NCBI GenBank assembly: GCA_026391455.1
Contig: JAPLEH010000056.1
Span: forward strand, 47,568 to 111,567
DNA from: Bacteroidota bacterium
GTDB taxonomy: Bacteria > Bacteroidota > Bacteroidia > Chitinophagales > Chitinophagaceae
DNA length: 64,000 nucleotides
Direction: 5' to 3'
The notes below the pieces were generated by a model. The model did not search any database. It had not been told where the DNA came from and was given only the letters and a program-made list of their open reading frames with translations. The stretch's first letter is position 1. Every line of letters starts with the position of its first letter. The translations under genes and the position numbers were made by a program. Below, piece after piece: positions 37,231 to 47,550 of this stretch.

Positions 37231-38427
37231 ATGAAAAGAAATGCGATTTGTCTGGCCATTTTGTTTATCTGCTTTACTCACACCATTGTAAAGGCACAGG
37301 AAGAGTTTATTCAGCCCCCCTCCCGGGAACTGGCCAAGTTTCCCTTTGAGCAGCTTACCGGGGGTATCGTAATCATGCATGCCAAACTGGACCCCTTTCC
37401 CGACACACTGAATTTTATACTCGATACCGGCAGCAGTGGTATTTCGCTGGATTCTACCACCGCCGCCTACCTCGGATTGAAACCCAAGCCTACTGAAGTC
37501 ACCATTCGGGGTATTGCCGGCATACATAAAGTGAGCTTTCTGTATAATCAAAAACTGCATTTCCCCCGCCATACCGTGGACAGCCTTAATTTTCACATCA
37601 ACGATTATTCGGTACTCTCTGCGGTGTATGGCGAACGGATAGACGGCATTGTTGGCTATTCCCTTTTCAGCCGTTATATCATCAAGCTCGATTATGATAG
37701 TATGAAAATGTCCATCTGCACCCGCGGCACGATCCGTTACCCACGCGGCGGTTATTTACTGAAGCCTGCGATCAACCAACTGGTAACGCAAACATTGCGG
37801 ATAAGAGACGCCGAAACCATGAGTACACGGGCTCTCTACGATATGGGAGCGGGCCTCTGTATGTTGTTTTCACGGGATTGTGTGGAAGACAGCAATTTTA
37901 TCGACCGCAAAAAGAAAAGACTCATCAAAGAAGGGGAAGGCCTGGGTGGAAAAATAGATATGGAACTCTTTGTATTGAAAGAACTGCGTCTGGGGCCCTA
38001 TCGCTTCCGCAATGTGCCTTCGTATATTTTCGATGATGAAAACAATGTGACGCAATACCCCAATACCTGCGGATTGCTGGGCAATGATATTCTACGGCGC
38101 TTCAACGTGATATTGAATTATGAAAAAGGAGATATATACCTGACTCCCAATAGTCACTACAATGAATCATTTGACTATTCCTATACCGGCCTCGAATTAT
38201 ACCTCATCAACGGGGTGATCATCGCCGGGGATGTGGCGAAGGGCTCACCGGCAGAAGCAGCCGGTATCAAAGAAGGGGACCAGGTATTGGCCGTAAATAA
38301 AAACTTTTCGCAAAATCTCAACCAGTTTAAACTCTCCCTGCAAACCCCCGGCGAAAAAGTAAAGATCATCATCCGCCGGGATGGCGTGATCAGGGAGATA
38401 GATCTGAAAGTAAAAAGCATTCTGTAA
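37231..38427 (+). CDS. Exported retropepsin-like aspartic protease with PDZ domain
   Basis: From the ATG at 37231, 398 residues with a signal peptide (about 1-22, IVKAQ). A first aspartyl-protease lobe has FILDTGSSGISL (D65). A second lobe has DMGAG in place of the usual D-T/S-G, and NTCGLLGNDILRRFNVILNY. The final ~85 residues are a PDZ domain (IIAGDVAKGSPAEAAGIKEG, PGEKVKIII). The two-lobe protease plus PDZ layout is common in Bacteroidota. The altered second motif makes full activity uncertain. Confidence 0.87.
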   Translation: MKRNAICLAILFICFTHTIVKAQEEFIQPPSRELAKFPFEQLTGGIVIMHAKLDPFPDTLNFILDTGSSGISLDSTTAAYLGLKPKPTEVTIRGIAGIHKVSFLYNQKLHFPRHTVDSLNFHINDYSVLSAVYGERIDGIVGYSLFSRYIIKLDYDSMKMSICTRGTIRYPRGGYLLKPAINQLVTQTLRIRDAETMSTRALYDMGAGLCMLFSRDCVEDSNFIDRKKKRLIKEGEGLGGKIDMELFVLKELRLGPYRFRNVPSYIFDDENNVTQYPNTCGLLGNDILRRFNVILNYEKGDIYLTPNSHYNESFDYSYTGLELYLINGVIIAGDVAKGSPAEAAGIKEGDQVLAVNKNFSQNLNQFKLSLQTPGEKVKIIIRRDGVIREIDLKVKSIL

Positions 38428-38662
38428 CAACTGCCGTTTTTTTCAATACTTTTACTCCCCCGCACCAATTTTCGGGGACAACCCGCTTGTAATTTCAGTG
38501 TGTTGATCGTTGCCAGTGAAATGATCTGTTGTGCGCCGGTACTTCCTGATGCAAAAAAGAAAGCTATCGGTTTTATAACAGGAAAGCGGCCACTTGTGAA
38601 CAAGACGAAATACAAACGGGAATGATAAAAATCCTATTGACAAAAAAAGAGATACCGGAACT

Positions 38663-39901
38663 ATGATACAATTTGAACGGTTTACTTTATCCAACGGCCT
38701 CCGGGTAATAGTGCATCAGGACCTGAGCACACCCATGGCGGTAATGAATATTATGTATGATGTGGGTGCCCGCGATGAGAATCCGGCGCAAACAGGATTT
38801 GCCCATTTGTTTGAACACCTCATGTTTGGCGGATCGGTAAACATACCCGATTACGATGAGCCCCTGCAAATGGCCGGCGGTGAAAACAATGCGTATACCA
38901 CCAACGATCTCACGAATTATTATATTCAGTTGCCCGCAGAAAATCTTGAAACCGCTTTCTGGCTCGAAAGTGACCGCATGCTCTCGCTCGCATTTGGAGA
39001 AAAAAGCCTGGAGACACAGCGCAAGGTGGTATGCGAAGAGTTTAAAGAACATTATCTCAATAAACCTTACGGCGATGTGTGGCAAAAGCTGAGGGAACTC
39101 GCCTATACCCGTCACCCCTATCGCTGGATGACCATTGGTAAAGAGCTTTCGCATATTGAAAATGCCACACTGACTGATGTAAAGAATTTCTTTTTCAAAC
39201 ATTATCGCCCCGTCAATGCGGTATTGGTAGTGGCTGGAAATGTAACCACCGAAAGAGTAAAGGCGCTGGCCGAAAAATGGTTTGGCGATATTCCTTCCGG
39301 CGACAAATATATCCGCAACCTTCCGGCAGAGCCCGAACAAACGGAAGCCAGAAGACAAACGGTAAAGGCCAGTGTACCACTCGATGCGTTTTATAAATGC
39401 TGGCATATGGGCGCACGGCTTGATAACAGCTATCATACCACCGACCTTATTACCGATATTCTCAGCGGAGGCGGATCATCACGTCTCTATCAATCGCTGG
39501 TGAAAGAACAGCAACTGTTCAGTAATATCGAATGCCACCACCTCGGCAGCACCGACAGGGGGCTGGTGGTAGTGGAAGGCAAACTGGTAAAGGGAGTAAA
39601 TATAGAGGATGCAGAAAAAGCAGTGGAGAAAGAACTGGAGCGAATCAAAAATGAACCCGTACCGGAACATGAATTGCAGAAAGTAAAGAATAAAACAGAA
39701 AGCATGATCGCTTTCGAAGATATGAGCGTAATGAGCCGCGCTACCAGCCTGGCTTATTATGAATTGCTGGGCGATGCGGCCTGGATCAATGAAGAACTGG
39801 AGAAATATGCAGCCGTAACGGTAGCCGAAATACAAGAAGAAAGCCGCCGGATCTTCCGGGAGAGCAACTCCAACACCCTTCATTATTTATCAGATAATTA
39901 A
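38663..39901 (+). CDS. M16 zinc metallopeptidase, catalytic partner
   Basis: A 412-aa pitrilysin-type subunit with the inverted zinc motif H48-L-F-E51-H52 and the distal Glu in KVVCEEFKEHY. The substrate-clamp residues near GGSSRLYQ are also present. No signal peptide is seen. M16B enzymes act as pairs; the second gene starts 30 bp downstream and lacks the zinc motif, so the two probably form one heterodimeric peptidase. Confidence 0.93.
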   Translation: MIQFERFTLSNGLRVIVHQDLSTPMAVMNIMYDVGARDENPAQTGFAHLFEHLMFGGSVNIPDYDEPLQMAGGENNAYTTNDLTNYYIQLPAENLETAFWLESDRMLSLAFGEKSLETQRKVVCEEFKEHYLNKPYGDVWQKLRELAYTRHPYRWMTIGKELSHIENATLTDVKNFFFKHYRPVNAVLVVAGNVTTERVKALAEKWFGDIPSGDKYIRNLPAEPEQTEARRQTVKASVPLDAFYKCWHMGARLDNSYHTTDLITDILSGGGSSRLYQSLVKEQQLFSNIECHHLGSTDRGLVVVEGKLVKGVNIEDAEKAVEKELERIKNEPVPEHELQKVKNKTESMIAFEDMSVMSRATSLAYYELLGDAAWINEELEKYAAVTVAEIQEESRRIFRESNSNTLHYLSDN

Positions 39902-39931
39902 TTGTAAAGAAGCGAAGCAAAAGGAATACAC

Positions 39932-41206
39932 ATGCCAGACAGGAAAACAGCCCCTCCCATAGCCGATGCAGTGAATTTTGACCTGAAATTAAAACAGGCG
40001 GACCGCTATACCCTACGCAACGGAGTGGAAGTATATGCCGTAAATGCCGGTGCCGAAGAAGTATTATCCATCGAATGGGTATTCTTTGCCGGCAACTGGC
40101 AGGAAGAACAGAACCTGGTAGCGGCCACTACCAATTTTTTATTGCGCAATGGCACCAGCACCAAAACGGCTTTTCAGATCAATGAGCATTTTGAATATTA
40201 CGGTGCCTATCTCAACAGGGGCTGTTATAATGAAACGGCTACGATCACGCTGCATTGCCTTAACAAACATGTACAGGAATTGCTGCCCGTGGTAAAAGAG
40301 CTGATCACCGATTCTGTATTGCCACAACAGGAGCTGGATATCTATAAGCAGAATATGAAACAGCGGCTGAAAGTAAACCTGAAGAAAAGCGATTTTGTAG
40401 CGGGCCGTCTCATTGATGTATATCTCTTTGGTGAAGAACATCCCTATGGAAAATACAGCCGTGCCGAAGATTTTGATGCACTGAACAGGGAACAGTTGCT
40501 GCAATTTTATGAGCAATATTATAAGCAGGGAAAATTCATCCTCTTTGTAGCCGGAAAACTTCCGGAATCATTGCCCGCTATTCTTGACCAGCATTTTGGA
40601 GATCTGCCCAACCGCGATAATACCAAGCCCGCCATTACCGCTATACCTGCGCTGGAAAAAAAATACAGAGTATCCAATGATGTGAAAGGCGTACAGGGCT
40701 CTATCCGCCTGGCCAGACCCTTTCCCAACCGGCATCATCCGGACTTTATGAAAGTGATGGTGCTCAATTCACTTTTTGGCGGATTTTTTGGCTCCCGCCT
40801 CATGAGCAATATTCGTGAAGACAAGGGGTACACCTATGGTATTCACAGTTATTTGCAAAATCATGTGCATCAGTCTGCCTGGATGATCAGTACTGAAGCG
40901 GGCAAAGATGTGTGCGAAGCCGCTATTGCGGAAGTGTATAAAGAAATGCAATTATTGCGCGAAGAACTGGTGGATGATGAAGAATTATTGCTGGTACGCA
41001 ATTATATGATCGGCAGTATTCTCGGTGATCTGGACGGACCTTTTCAGATCATTAACCGGTGGAAAAACCTGGCGCTGAATAACCTGAAGGAAAATTATTT
41101 TTACGATTCCATACAAACCATCAAGACCATCAGCGCAGCAGAACTGCAGGAACTGGCCAATAGATACCTGCAGCCGGAAGCCTTTTATGAACTGGTGGTG
41201 ATATGA
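39932..41206 (+). CDS. M16 peptidase-like non-catalytic partner
   Basis: A 424-aa protein with the same fold as its upstream neighbour. At the place of HxxEH it reads AATTNFLLRNGT, so it cannot bind zinc in the usual way. The C-terminal half keeps the family's Arg-Tyr substrate-binding signature (FGSRLMSNIREDKGYTYGIH). It should be the structural half of the heterodimer. A hairpin terminator ends the two-gene operon. Confidence 0.92.
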   Translation: MPDRKTAPPIADAVNFDLKLKQADRYTLRNGVEVYAVNAGAEEVLSIEWVFFAGNWQEEQNLVAATTNFLLRNGTSTKTAFQINEHFEYYGAYLNRGCYNETATITLHCLNKHVQELLPVVKELITDSVLPQQELDIYKQNMKQRLKVNLKKSDFVAGRLIDVYLFGEEHPYGKYSRAEDFDALNREQLLQFYEQYYKQGKFILFVAGKLPESLPAILDQHFGDLPNRDNTKPAITAIPALEKKYRVSNDVKGVQGSIRLARPFPNRHHPDFMKVMVLNSLFGGFFGSRLMSNIREDKGYTYGIHSYLQNHVHQSAWMISTEAGKDVCEAAIAEVYKEMQLLREELVDDEELLLVRNYMIGSILGDLDGPFQIINRWKNLALNNLKENYFYDSIQTIKTISAAELQELANRYLQPEAFYELVVI

Positions 41207-41231
41207 TGAAAAGAATTGATTTTTTGTCCTG

Positions 41232-41270
41232 AAACCCGATCATACTGTCATGGTAAGATCGGGTTTTAAT
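41232..41270 (+). terminator. Rho-independent terminator after the M16 pair
   Basis: Perfect 10-bp stem AAACCCGATC / GATCGGGTTT followed by TTAATT. Confidence 0.85.
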
Positions 41271-41273
41271 TCT

Positions 41274-41281
41274 TAGGTTTG
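41274..41281 (+). promoter_or_regulatory. -7 box TAGGTTTG abutting the E1 start
   Basis: Reads TAGGTTTGCACTATG, the same close arrangement as at mqnC, with 4 bp between the box and the ATG. Confidence 0.6.
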
Positions 41282-41285
41282 CACT

Positions 41286-43301
41286 ATGATATTCGACCGG
41301 AAAGACCTTACCAACGATCAGCTTGTACAGTTTTATAAAAACCTGCTCTGGCCCCGCATGATTGAAGAAAAAATGCTGGTGCTGCTCAGGCAGGGAAAAA
41401 TTTCCAAATGGTTCAGCGGCATCGGACAGGAAGCCATTGCCGTGGGGGCCACCCTGGCACTGGAATCCGATGAATGGATTATGCCCCTGCACCGCAACCT
41501 CGGTGTGTTCACCACCCGCAATATGCCGTTGAGCAAACTCTTTATGCAATGGCAGGGAGCAAAAGAAGGGTACAGCAAGGGCAGGGAACGCAGTTTTCAC
41601 TTCGGCACCCGCGATCATCATATTTGTGGTATGATCTCTCACCTGGGGCCGCAACTCGCTATTGCAGATGGGGTGGCGCTGGCCTATAAATTAAGAAAAG
41701 AGAAAAAAGTATCCCTGGCTTTTACCGGCGATGGTGGTACCAGTGAAGGGGATTTTCATGAGGCGCTCAATACAGCCGCCGTATGGGACCTGCCCGTGAT
41801 CTTTATCATTGAAAACAATGGGTACGGACTCAGTACTCCCGTACAGGAGCAGTACCGCTGCATCAGCCTGGTGGATAAAGCCAAAGGATATGGCATGGAA
41901 GGGGTGCAGATCGATGGTAATAATCTGCTGTCAGTTTATGATACCATTAAAGGCGTGCGGGATTATTGTATTAAAAACCAGAAGCCTTATCTCATCGAAT
42001 GCCTTACGTTTCGCATGCGCGGACACGAAGAGGCAAGCGGTACCAAGTATGTTCCACAGGATCTGTTTAAACTATGGGAACAAAAAGACCCCATCAAAAA
42101 TTTTGAACAATACCTCCTCGATCAGCAGGTGCTTGATGCCGGTATGATAGAGGAGATCCGAAATGAATACAAAGAGAAAATCGAAAGCGAACTGGCCATC
42201 GGATTTCAAACACAACCGATACAGCCCGATACAGAAGAAGAACTGGAAGATGTATATGCACCGAAATCGGTAGCCGCCGGTCAAAATGTACAAGTAATCG
42301 ACAATGCTGCGCATACGGCGGAAACAACCGTACCCGCTGCGGAGCTGCGCATGATTGATGCCATAAAAGAAGGATTGAAACAAAGCATGGAAGCGCATCC
42401 GAACCTGGTATTGATGGGACAGGATATAGCAGAATACGGCGGCGCCTTTAAAATAACAGAAGGATTTGTACAGGAATTTGGTAAGCAGCGTGTACGCAAT
42501 ACGCCCCTTTGCGAAAGTGCCATTGTGGGTGCTGCATTGGGTTTATCGCTGGAAGGATACAAGAGCATGATGGAAATGCAGTTTGCCGATTTTGTAACGG
42601 CCGGCTTCAATCAGATCGTGAATAACCTGGCCAAGATACATTACCGCTGGGGACAGCAAGCCGATGTGGTGGTGCGAATGCCTACCGGTGGTGGTGTGGG
42701 TGCGGGGCCCTTTCACTCCCAGAGCAACGAAGCCTGGTTTGTAAAAACACCGGGGTTGAAAGTGGTATATCCTTCCACACCAATGGATGCAAAAGGATTG
42801 CTCATAGCTGCGATCAATGATCCCAATCCGGTATTATTCTTTGAACACAAAGCCTTGTACCGCTCAGTAAGCGGACAGGTACCAACGGGCTATTATGAAA
42901 TAGAGATCGGCAAGGCCAGGCATGTACGGGCAGGCGATGATATTGCGATCATTACCTATGGCAGTGGCGTGCATTGGGCCGAAGATTATGCCGCAGAACA
43001 TCCGGAGATCTCCATTGATATACTTGATCTGCGAACGTTATTGCCACTGGATTATCATGCCATTCGCCAGGCGGTACAGCGTACCGGACGAGTACTCCTG
43101 CTCCATGAGGATACATTGACCGGCGGCATTGGCGGTGAAATAGCCGCATGGATCGCAGAAAACTGTTTTCAATTGCTCGATGCACCCATTATGCGCTGCG
43201 CATCGCTCGATACGCCCATACCATTCAGCATTGAATTGGAAAATAATTTTATGGCAAAAGCACGGTTGGGAGAAACGATCACCAAATTGCTTTCGTATTA
43301 A
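41286..43301 (+). CDS. Fused alpha-beta E1 of branched-chain 2-oxoacid dehydrogenase
   Basis: A 671-aa thiamine-diphosphate enzyme that decarboxylates branched-chain 2-oxoacids for the E2 lipoyl carrier. The alpha part (about 1-330) has FTGDGGTSEGDFHEALNTAA and the cofactor motif end IIENNGYGLSTP. The beta part (about 345-671) has LMGQDIAEYGGAFKITEGF, PLCESAIVGAALGL and RMPTGGGVGAGPFHSQS. The usual two subunits are one chain here, a form common in Bacteroidota. No E2 or E3 gene is adjacent. Confidence 0.92.
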   Translation: MIFDRKDLTNDQLVQFYKNLLWPRMIEEKMLVLLRQGKISKWFSGIGQEAIAVGATLALESDEWIMPLHRNLGVFTTRNMPLSKLFMQWQGAKEGYSKGRERSFHFGTRDHHICGMISHLGPQLAIADGVALAYKLRKEKKVSLAFTGDGGTSEGDFHEALNTAAVWDLPVIFIIENNGYGLSTPVQEQYRCISLVDKAKGYGMEGVQIDGNNLLSVYDTIKGVRDYCIKNQKPYLIECLTFRMRGHEEASGTKYVPQDLFKLWEQKDPIKNFEQYLLDQQVLDAGMIEEIRNEYKEKIESELAIGFQTQPIQPDTEEELEDVYAPKSVAAGQNVQVIDNAAHTAETTVPAAELRMIDAIKEGLKQSMEAHPNLVLMGQDIAEYGGAFKITEGFVQEFGKQRVRNTPLCESAIVGAALGLSLEGYKSMMEMQFADFVTAGFNQIVNNLAKIHYRWGQQADVVVRMPTGGGVGAGPFHSQSNEAWFVKTPGLKVVYPSTPMDAKGLLIAAINDPNPVLFFEHKALYRSVSGQVPTGYYEIEIGKARHVRAGDDIAIITYGSGVHWAEDYAAEHPEISIDILDLRTLLPLDYHAIRQAVQRTGRVLLLHEDTLTGGIGGEIAAWIAENCFQLLDAPIMRCASLDTPIPFSIELENNFMAKARLGETITKLLSY

Positions 43302-43324
43302 GGATACTATTCAGAAATAATCAT

Positions 43325-43359
43325 CATTGCCATCTTTCATTCATTGATAGATGGCAATG
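43325..43359. terminator. Hairpin after the E1 gene, weak terminator
   Basis: Perfect stem CATTGCCATC / GATGGCAATG. The downstream T-run is poor (TTATATAT), so termination is plausible but not certain. Confidence 0.5.
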
Positions 43360-43526
43360 TTATATATGGGGGTGCTAGTGTTTCGTATTTTACAAACCCA
43401 AATATACAGATGCCTCAATGCCGTTGACCGATACCTAAATACCTATCCTCCCCTGTTTGAATGTCAACCGGAATAATTATATTCACTGTAAGAAACCATT
43501 AAACAACTACTAAATTCCTCCCGCCC

Positions 43527-44093
43527 ATGTCAACAGGGACTCTATTGCTCATTGCAGCCGGCCTGATCCTGCTATTGCTCATTTATTTTCTTATTTCTGT
43601 GTACAATGAACTCATCAAAGGACGGATTCGTGTGCAGGAGGGTCTGAGTACCGTAGGTGCCTGTCTGCAACAACGAAATGATCTTATACCCAACCTGGTG
43701 GAAACCGTAAAAGGATATGCGGGCCACGAAAATAAAACACTGACCGAAGTGGTGAAATGGCGGAATCAAAGTGCGGCTGCCTCTTCTGTGGAAGAACAAA
43801 ATACGGCCACACAGGGATTAAATCAGGCTATGCTCAATATGATGGCCATCACCGAAGCCTATCCCGACCTGAAAGCAGATACCCATTTTCGGGAACTCAT
43901 GAGTCAGCTCGCTGAGACTGAAAATAAGATCAACGATGCACGGCGGTATTACAACGGTACGGTTCGCAATTACAATGAAGATGCGGCGGTGTTTCCCAAA
44001 AACCTTGTATCTGCGATCTTTAGTTTTAAACCGGCAGTATTCTTTGCAGAAGATGTGGCAGCCAGAACGGCGCCCGCTGTAAAGTTTGAATAA
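43527..44093 (+). CDS. LemA family protein
   Basis: A 188-aa protein with one N-terminal membrane helix (about 5-25), then the LemA helical bundle: YNELIKGRIRVQEGLSTVGA, QQRNDLIPNLVETVKGYAGH and EDAAVFPKNLVSAIFSFKP. LemA proteins of unknown function commonly precede DUF2207 membrane proteins, as they do here (28-bp gap). Confidence 0.93.
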   Translation: MSTGTLLLIAAGLILLLLIYFLISVYNELIKGRIRVQEGLSTVGACLQQRNDLIPNLVETVKGYAGHENKTLTEVVKWRNQSAAASSVEEQNTATQGLNQAMLNMMAITEAYPDLKADTHFRELMSQLAETENKINDARRYYNGTVRNYNEDAAVFPKNLVSAIFSFKPAVFFAEDVAARTAPAVKFE

Positions 44094-44121
44094 CAATCGT
44101 TACAAATATTAAAATATACGG

Positions 44122-46311
44122 GTGAAAAAATTTAGTCTGTGGTGTATCTGCATCCTGTGTTGCCTGCACCTGGCGGCACAAAAACCACCCGTGTACAACT
44201 ACACGGCAGCCAGCGAACGTTTTTTTACAGATGGAGAAATGGACAGCCTCTTGCAGGCCAATACTAATGAATTGTTTAATTGGTCCGGTATTCCTGATAC
44301 GTTGTTCAAAAAGAAATATCCGCTACTCAAGCCCCTGTTGACCGCCAGTATAAAAAAAGAAACCACCAATGCTTTTTACAAACTGGAACGGGAGAATAAA
44401 GCATTGCTAAAAGCAGTACCCGGTTCGGATGCGTATCTCCGGATGCAACGCATCTATACCGGCGAATGGAGGGAGGTGGTGAAAAATGCATTTAACAAAA
44501 TGCCGGGACTGCGTAACTATATTCAGTTCAACAACAGTGACCGTATCACGAATTTCAACAGTCTCGTAGTGGTACTGCCGGATGGAAAACTACGGGTTAC
44601 GGAAACCATCACAATATACAATGGCGACGGGCGAATGAATCCACTATACGCCAATGAAAAAGATCTGTTGCCACCCGGCGCGGGAAACAATGAGATACAG
44701 CGCGGCATTGTACGCACCTTTCCTTTGTACTATATCAACAGGTATAAGCTCTTTCAGAATACGACGTTCAAAATGCTGCAGGTACGCAAAGACGGGAAAG
44801 AAGAAGACTATCATACCACCAAAAAGAACAATGGTATCCTTCTCTATATCGGCAACAAAAACCGGAATATCGCCAATGGAAAACATACCTACACCATTGA
44901 ATATGAAACAGCCAACCAGTTGAAATATCTTAAAGATTTTGATGAACTGTATTGGAACGTTACCGGCAATGGCTGGTCTTTTTTGATAGAATCGGCAACC
45001 TGTACCGTTGTATTGCCCAATATCGGCACGGTGCTTTCTTCCAGATGCTATACCGGGCCACAGGGCTCTACCAGTGAAGAATGTTTGCTGCAGACGATAC
45101 AGTCAAAAGACAGCTCCCGCTTAATGGCATACACTCAAAAACCATTACCTCCCAATCACGGCATTACCATCGCGGTATCCTGGCCAAAAGGATTGATAAA
45201 GGGGCCGGGTACCTGGGCGAAAATGAATAGTTTTATCTGGAACAATCAAGCCGTTTTTCTATTGCCGATCGCGGCGATCATCAGCGCCATTTTTTGTTTC
45301 ATCTTCTGGTGGAAATATGGCCGCGATCCCGAAAAGGGAACGATCTATCCGCAGTTTGAACCACCGGCAGGGTATTCACCTGCTGCCCTGGGATATATCT
45401 ATGATAAGAAGCATACCCGTAAACTGACCGCTGCCACCATTGTGGATGCAGCTGTACGAAATAAGATTAGCATAAATGTGGAGCGGGAAGGCACGCTATT
45501 CAAACATAATGAATACCATATCAAATCTGCTGTAAAAGAAGGTAAAAAGATCAGCGCGGCATACGAAGACTTTTACAGCGATATCGAAGACCTGGTGAAT
45601 ACCACTATCCGCAAAGGAAAATACAACAGTGAACTGGGCGACCTTAATACGGCGATTGAAAAGTATTGCCAAACTAATTACAAGAATAAGGATGGAGGTT
45701 TTAAAAAAGGCTATCGTGGCTTTTTTGCCACCAATGCCAAATACACGGCCATTCCTATAATACTCTGCATACTCACGGGTGGTTGGGCCTTTTATGAATT
45801 GATGCGGGCTATGGTATTGAAAAACTTCTGGCAGGCGGCCTATTTTATCGGAGGAATCATTTTGTGTGTACGGGTGTTGAATATTTTTTCCCGTCTGCTT
45901 ACGGCGTATAGTCCGGAAGGCAGAAAGCTCATGGATAAGATCGAAGGCTTCCGGATGTTTTTATCCACGGCCGATGAAAGCAGGCTTGACATGATGAATC
46001 CACCGGAGAAAACACTGGAGCTGTATGAAAAATACCTGCCCTTTGCCATTGCATTGGGATGTGATATAGCCTGGGGACATAAATTTGAAAACATCATCAA
46101 TACGGCCTATCTCGATGGTAAGGCCACCTCTTCGTTTTCGCATAGTATGTCCCGCGACAATGATAGCTTTAGTTCCTCCTTTGGTTCCGCTTTCGGAGGT
46201 GCCATTTCTTCGGCCAGCACACCACCATCCAGTTCATCGGGAGGCGGATCTTCTTTCGGCGGAGGAAGCAGTGGCGGCGGCGGTGGTGGCGGCGGCGGTG
46301 GGGGATGGTGA
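44122..46311 (+). CDS. DUF2207 membrane protein, GTG start
   Basis: A 729-aa protein starting at GTG with a signal peptide (ending HLAAQ). A long extracytoplasmic DUF2207 region (about 130-370, SLVVVLPDGKLRVTETITI) is followed by membrane segments near 378-400 and two more near 545-600. The end is Ser/Gly-rich, finishing in a run of eleven Gly and Trp. The LemA gene upstream and this arrangement are the standard DUF2207 pair; the function is unknown. Confidence 0.9.
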   Translation: MKKFSLWCICILCCLHLAAQKPPVYNYTAASERFFTDGEMDSLLQANTNELFNWSGIPDTLFKKKYPLLKPLLTASIKKETTNAFYKLERENKALLKAVPGSDAYLRMQRIYTGEWREVVKNAFNKMPGLRNYIQFNNSDRITNFNSLVVVLPDGKLRVTETITIYNGDGRMNPLYANEKDLLPPGAGNNEIQRGIVRTFPLYYINRYKLFQNTTFKMLQVRKDGKEEDYHTTKKNNGILLYIGNKNRNIANGKHTYTIEYETANQLKYLKDFDELYWNVTGNGWSFLIESATCTVVLPNIGTVLSSRCYTGPQGSTSEECLLQTIQSKDSSRLMAYTQKPLPPNHGITIAVSWPKGLIKGPGTWAKMNSFIWNNQAVFLLPIAAIISAIFCFIFWWKYGRDPEKGTIYPQFEPPAGYSPAALGYIYDKKHTRKLTAATIVDAAVRNKISINVEREGTLFKHNEYHIKSAVKEGKKISAAYEDFYSDIEDLVNTTIRKGKYNSELGDLNTAIEKYCQTNYKNKDGGFKKGYRGFFATNAKYTAIPIILCILTGGWAFYELMRAMVLKNFWQAAYFIGGIILCVRVLNIFSRLLTAYSPEGRKLMDKIEGFRMFLSTADESRLDMMNPPEKTLELYEKYLPFAIALGCDIAWGHKFENIINTAYLDGKATSSFSHSMSRDNDSFSSSFGSAFGGAISSASTPPSSSSGGGSSFGGGSSGGGGGGGGGGGW

Positions 46312-46374
46312 GCCACGAAAACAAATCGAGGAAGTACTATACATTCACACAGATGATCATTCAAATCAATAGCT

Positions 46375-46551
46375 ATGTTTGAAGAAATGACCTACGACGA
46401 ATGGGCGAAACAGGTAAAGAAACGTTTTGCAGCAGAAGGCTTACAAATTCCGGAGGAAGAGGAGCTGCTGGAACTGGCGTATATGGAATGTCAGGCGGAT
46501 GATATGTCGATCCATGAATTTGTAGAAAAAACAAAGGAAGAACAGGGGTAA
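46375..46551 (+). CDS. Small acidic protein, 58 aa
   Basis: Begins MFEEMTYDEWAKQVKKRF and ends HEFVEKTKEEQG, highly charged and probably all helical. It lies 63 bp behind the DUF2207 gene. Codon usage and composition look like those of a real gene. No family is recognised. Confidence 0.6.
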   Translation: MFEEMTYDEWAKQVKKRFAAEGLQIPEEEELLELAYMECQADDMSIHEFVEKTKEEQG

Positions 46552-46611
46552 AAGCAATATATCACTGATACTAATACCTCCTTTGTTTCCGTTTATGTGT
46601 AAACAAACGGC

Positions 46612-47550
46612 ATGATACCGCTATTAGTTTGGCTGCTTTCCTATTTCACAATACAAGAGATACCACCCTCTTCGGAGAAGAGCAGAATAAACCTTCCTGA
46701 TAAGTATGTATTTATAAAGGGAGGAACGTTTTATAATTGCAGCCCCGAACAGGATCCATATTTTTACGGATACACCCGGAATAAGCGTAAACAGGATTCA
46801 ACTGAATTGATACAGATGGAAGGGTTCTATATGTCGAAGTTTGAAGTAACCAACGCAGAGTACCGCGAATTCCTGAATGAAATAACTCCATCACTTTCAG
46901 CAGAAGAAATAACATACTACAGGCCCGACTCTACCGGCTGGGATATTGTAACACTATTTTATAATGACCCCGGTATTCCTCCGTATTTCAGGCATCCGGC
47001 ATTTAATAACTATCCGGTGGTCAATATCAGTCATGATGCTGCGCTGAAGTATTGTAGCTGGCTGCAAAAGAAATTGCAGGAACAAAATCCGGGAGCGATG
47101 ATCGAAGTCAGGTTGCCGGAGAAGTATGAATGGACCTGGGCCGCAACCGGGGGAGATCAACCTGCCGTTTATCCCTGGAGGGGGTTTGGACTTCGCAATG
47201 ATAAAAAAGAGTATCGCTGCAATTTCCGAAACATCGGTGATGCTGAAGTAGTGAGAGATACCAATACCGGAAAAGCGGTGGTAAATGATTGGTATTCCCG
47301 CTCTGTATCAGATAATATTTTTTACATCGCTCCGGTAAAAAGTTTTGAACCGAATGCGTTTAATCTCTATAATATGTGTGGCAATGTATCCAAAATGATA
47401 AAGGAAAAAGAAATAGCCATGGGTGGCAGTTGGAATGATTATGGCGGCGATGTAAATATATGGGCAGAAAGCAGGTACAAAGGCCCGATGGCCACCACGG
47501 GGTTCAGGCCGGTGATAGTGGTAAAAGACCCAACCCGATCAGACAAATAA
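46612..47550 (+). CDS. FGE-sulfatase-domain protein (SUMF1-like)
   Basis: A 312-aa protein with an N-terminal hydrophobic signal or anchor, then a formylglycine-generating-enzyme-like domain: YVFIKGGTFYNC, EGFYMSKFEVTNAEYREFL, YPVVNISHDAALKYCSWLQ, RLPEKYEWTWAATGG, LYNMCGNVSKMI, AMGGSW and TTGFRPVIVV. The active-site cysteine pair of true FGE cannot be placed. It may belong to the non-catalytic group that includes the gliding protein GldK. No sulfatase is adjacent. Confidence 0.85.
   Translation: MIPLLVWLLSYFTIQEIPPSSEKSRINLPDKYVFIKGGTFYNCSPEQDPYFYGYTRNKRKQDSTELIQMEGFYMSKFEVTNAEYREFLNEITPSLSAEEITYYRPDSTGWDIVTLFYNDPGIPPYFRHPAFNNYPVVNISHDAALKYCSWLQKKLQEQNPGAMIEVRLPEKYEWTWAATGGDQPAVYPWRGFGLRNDKKEYRCNFRNIGDAEVVRDTNTGKAVVNDWYSRSVSDNIFYIAPVKSFEPNAFNLYNMCGNVSKMIKEKEIAMGGSWNDYGGDVNIWAESRYKGPMATTGFRPVIVVKDPTRSDK

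Noticed and set aside
38428..38662. Short frame from a GTG at about 38499
   Set aside because: About 40 codons, no hydrophobic or conserved pattern, and no promoter; treated as spacer.
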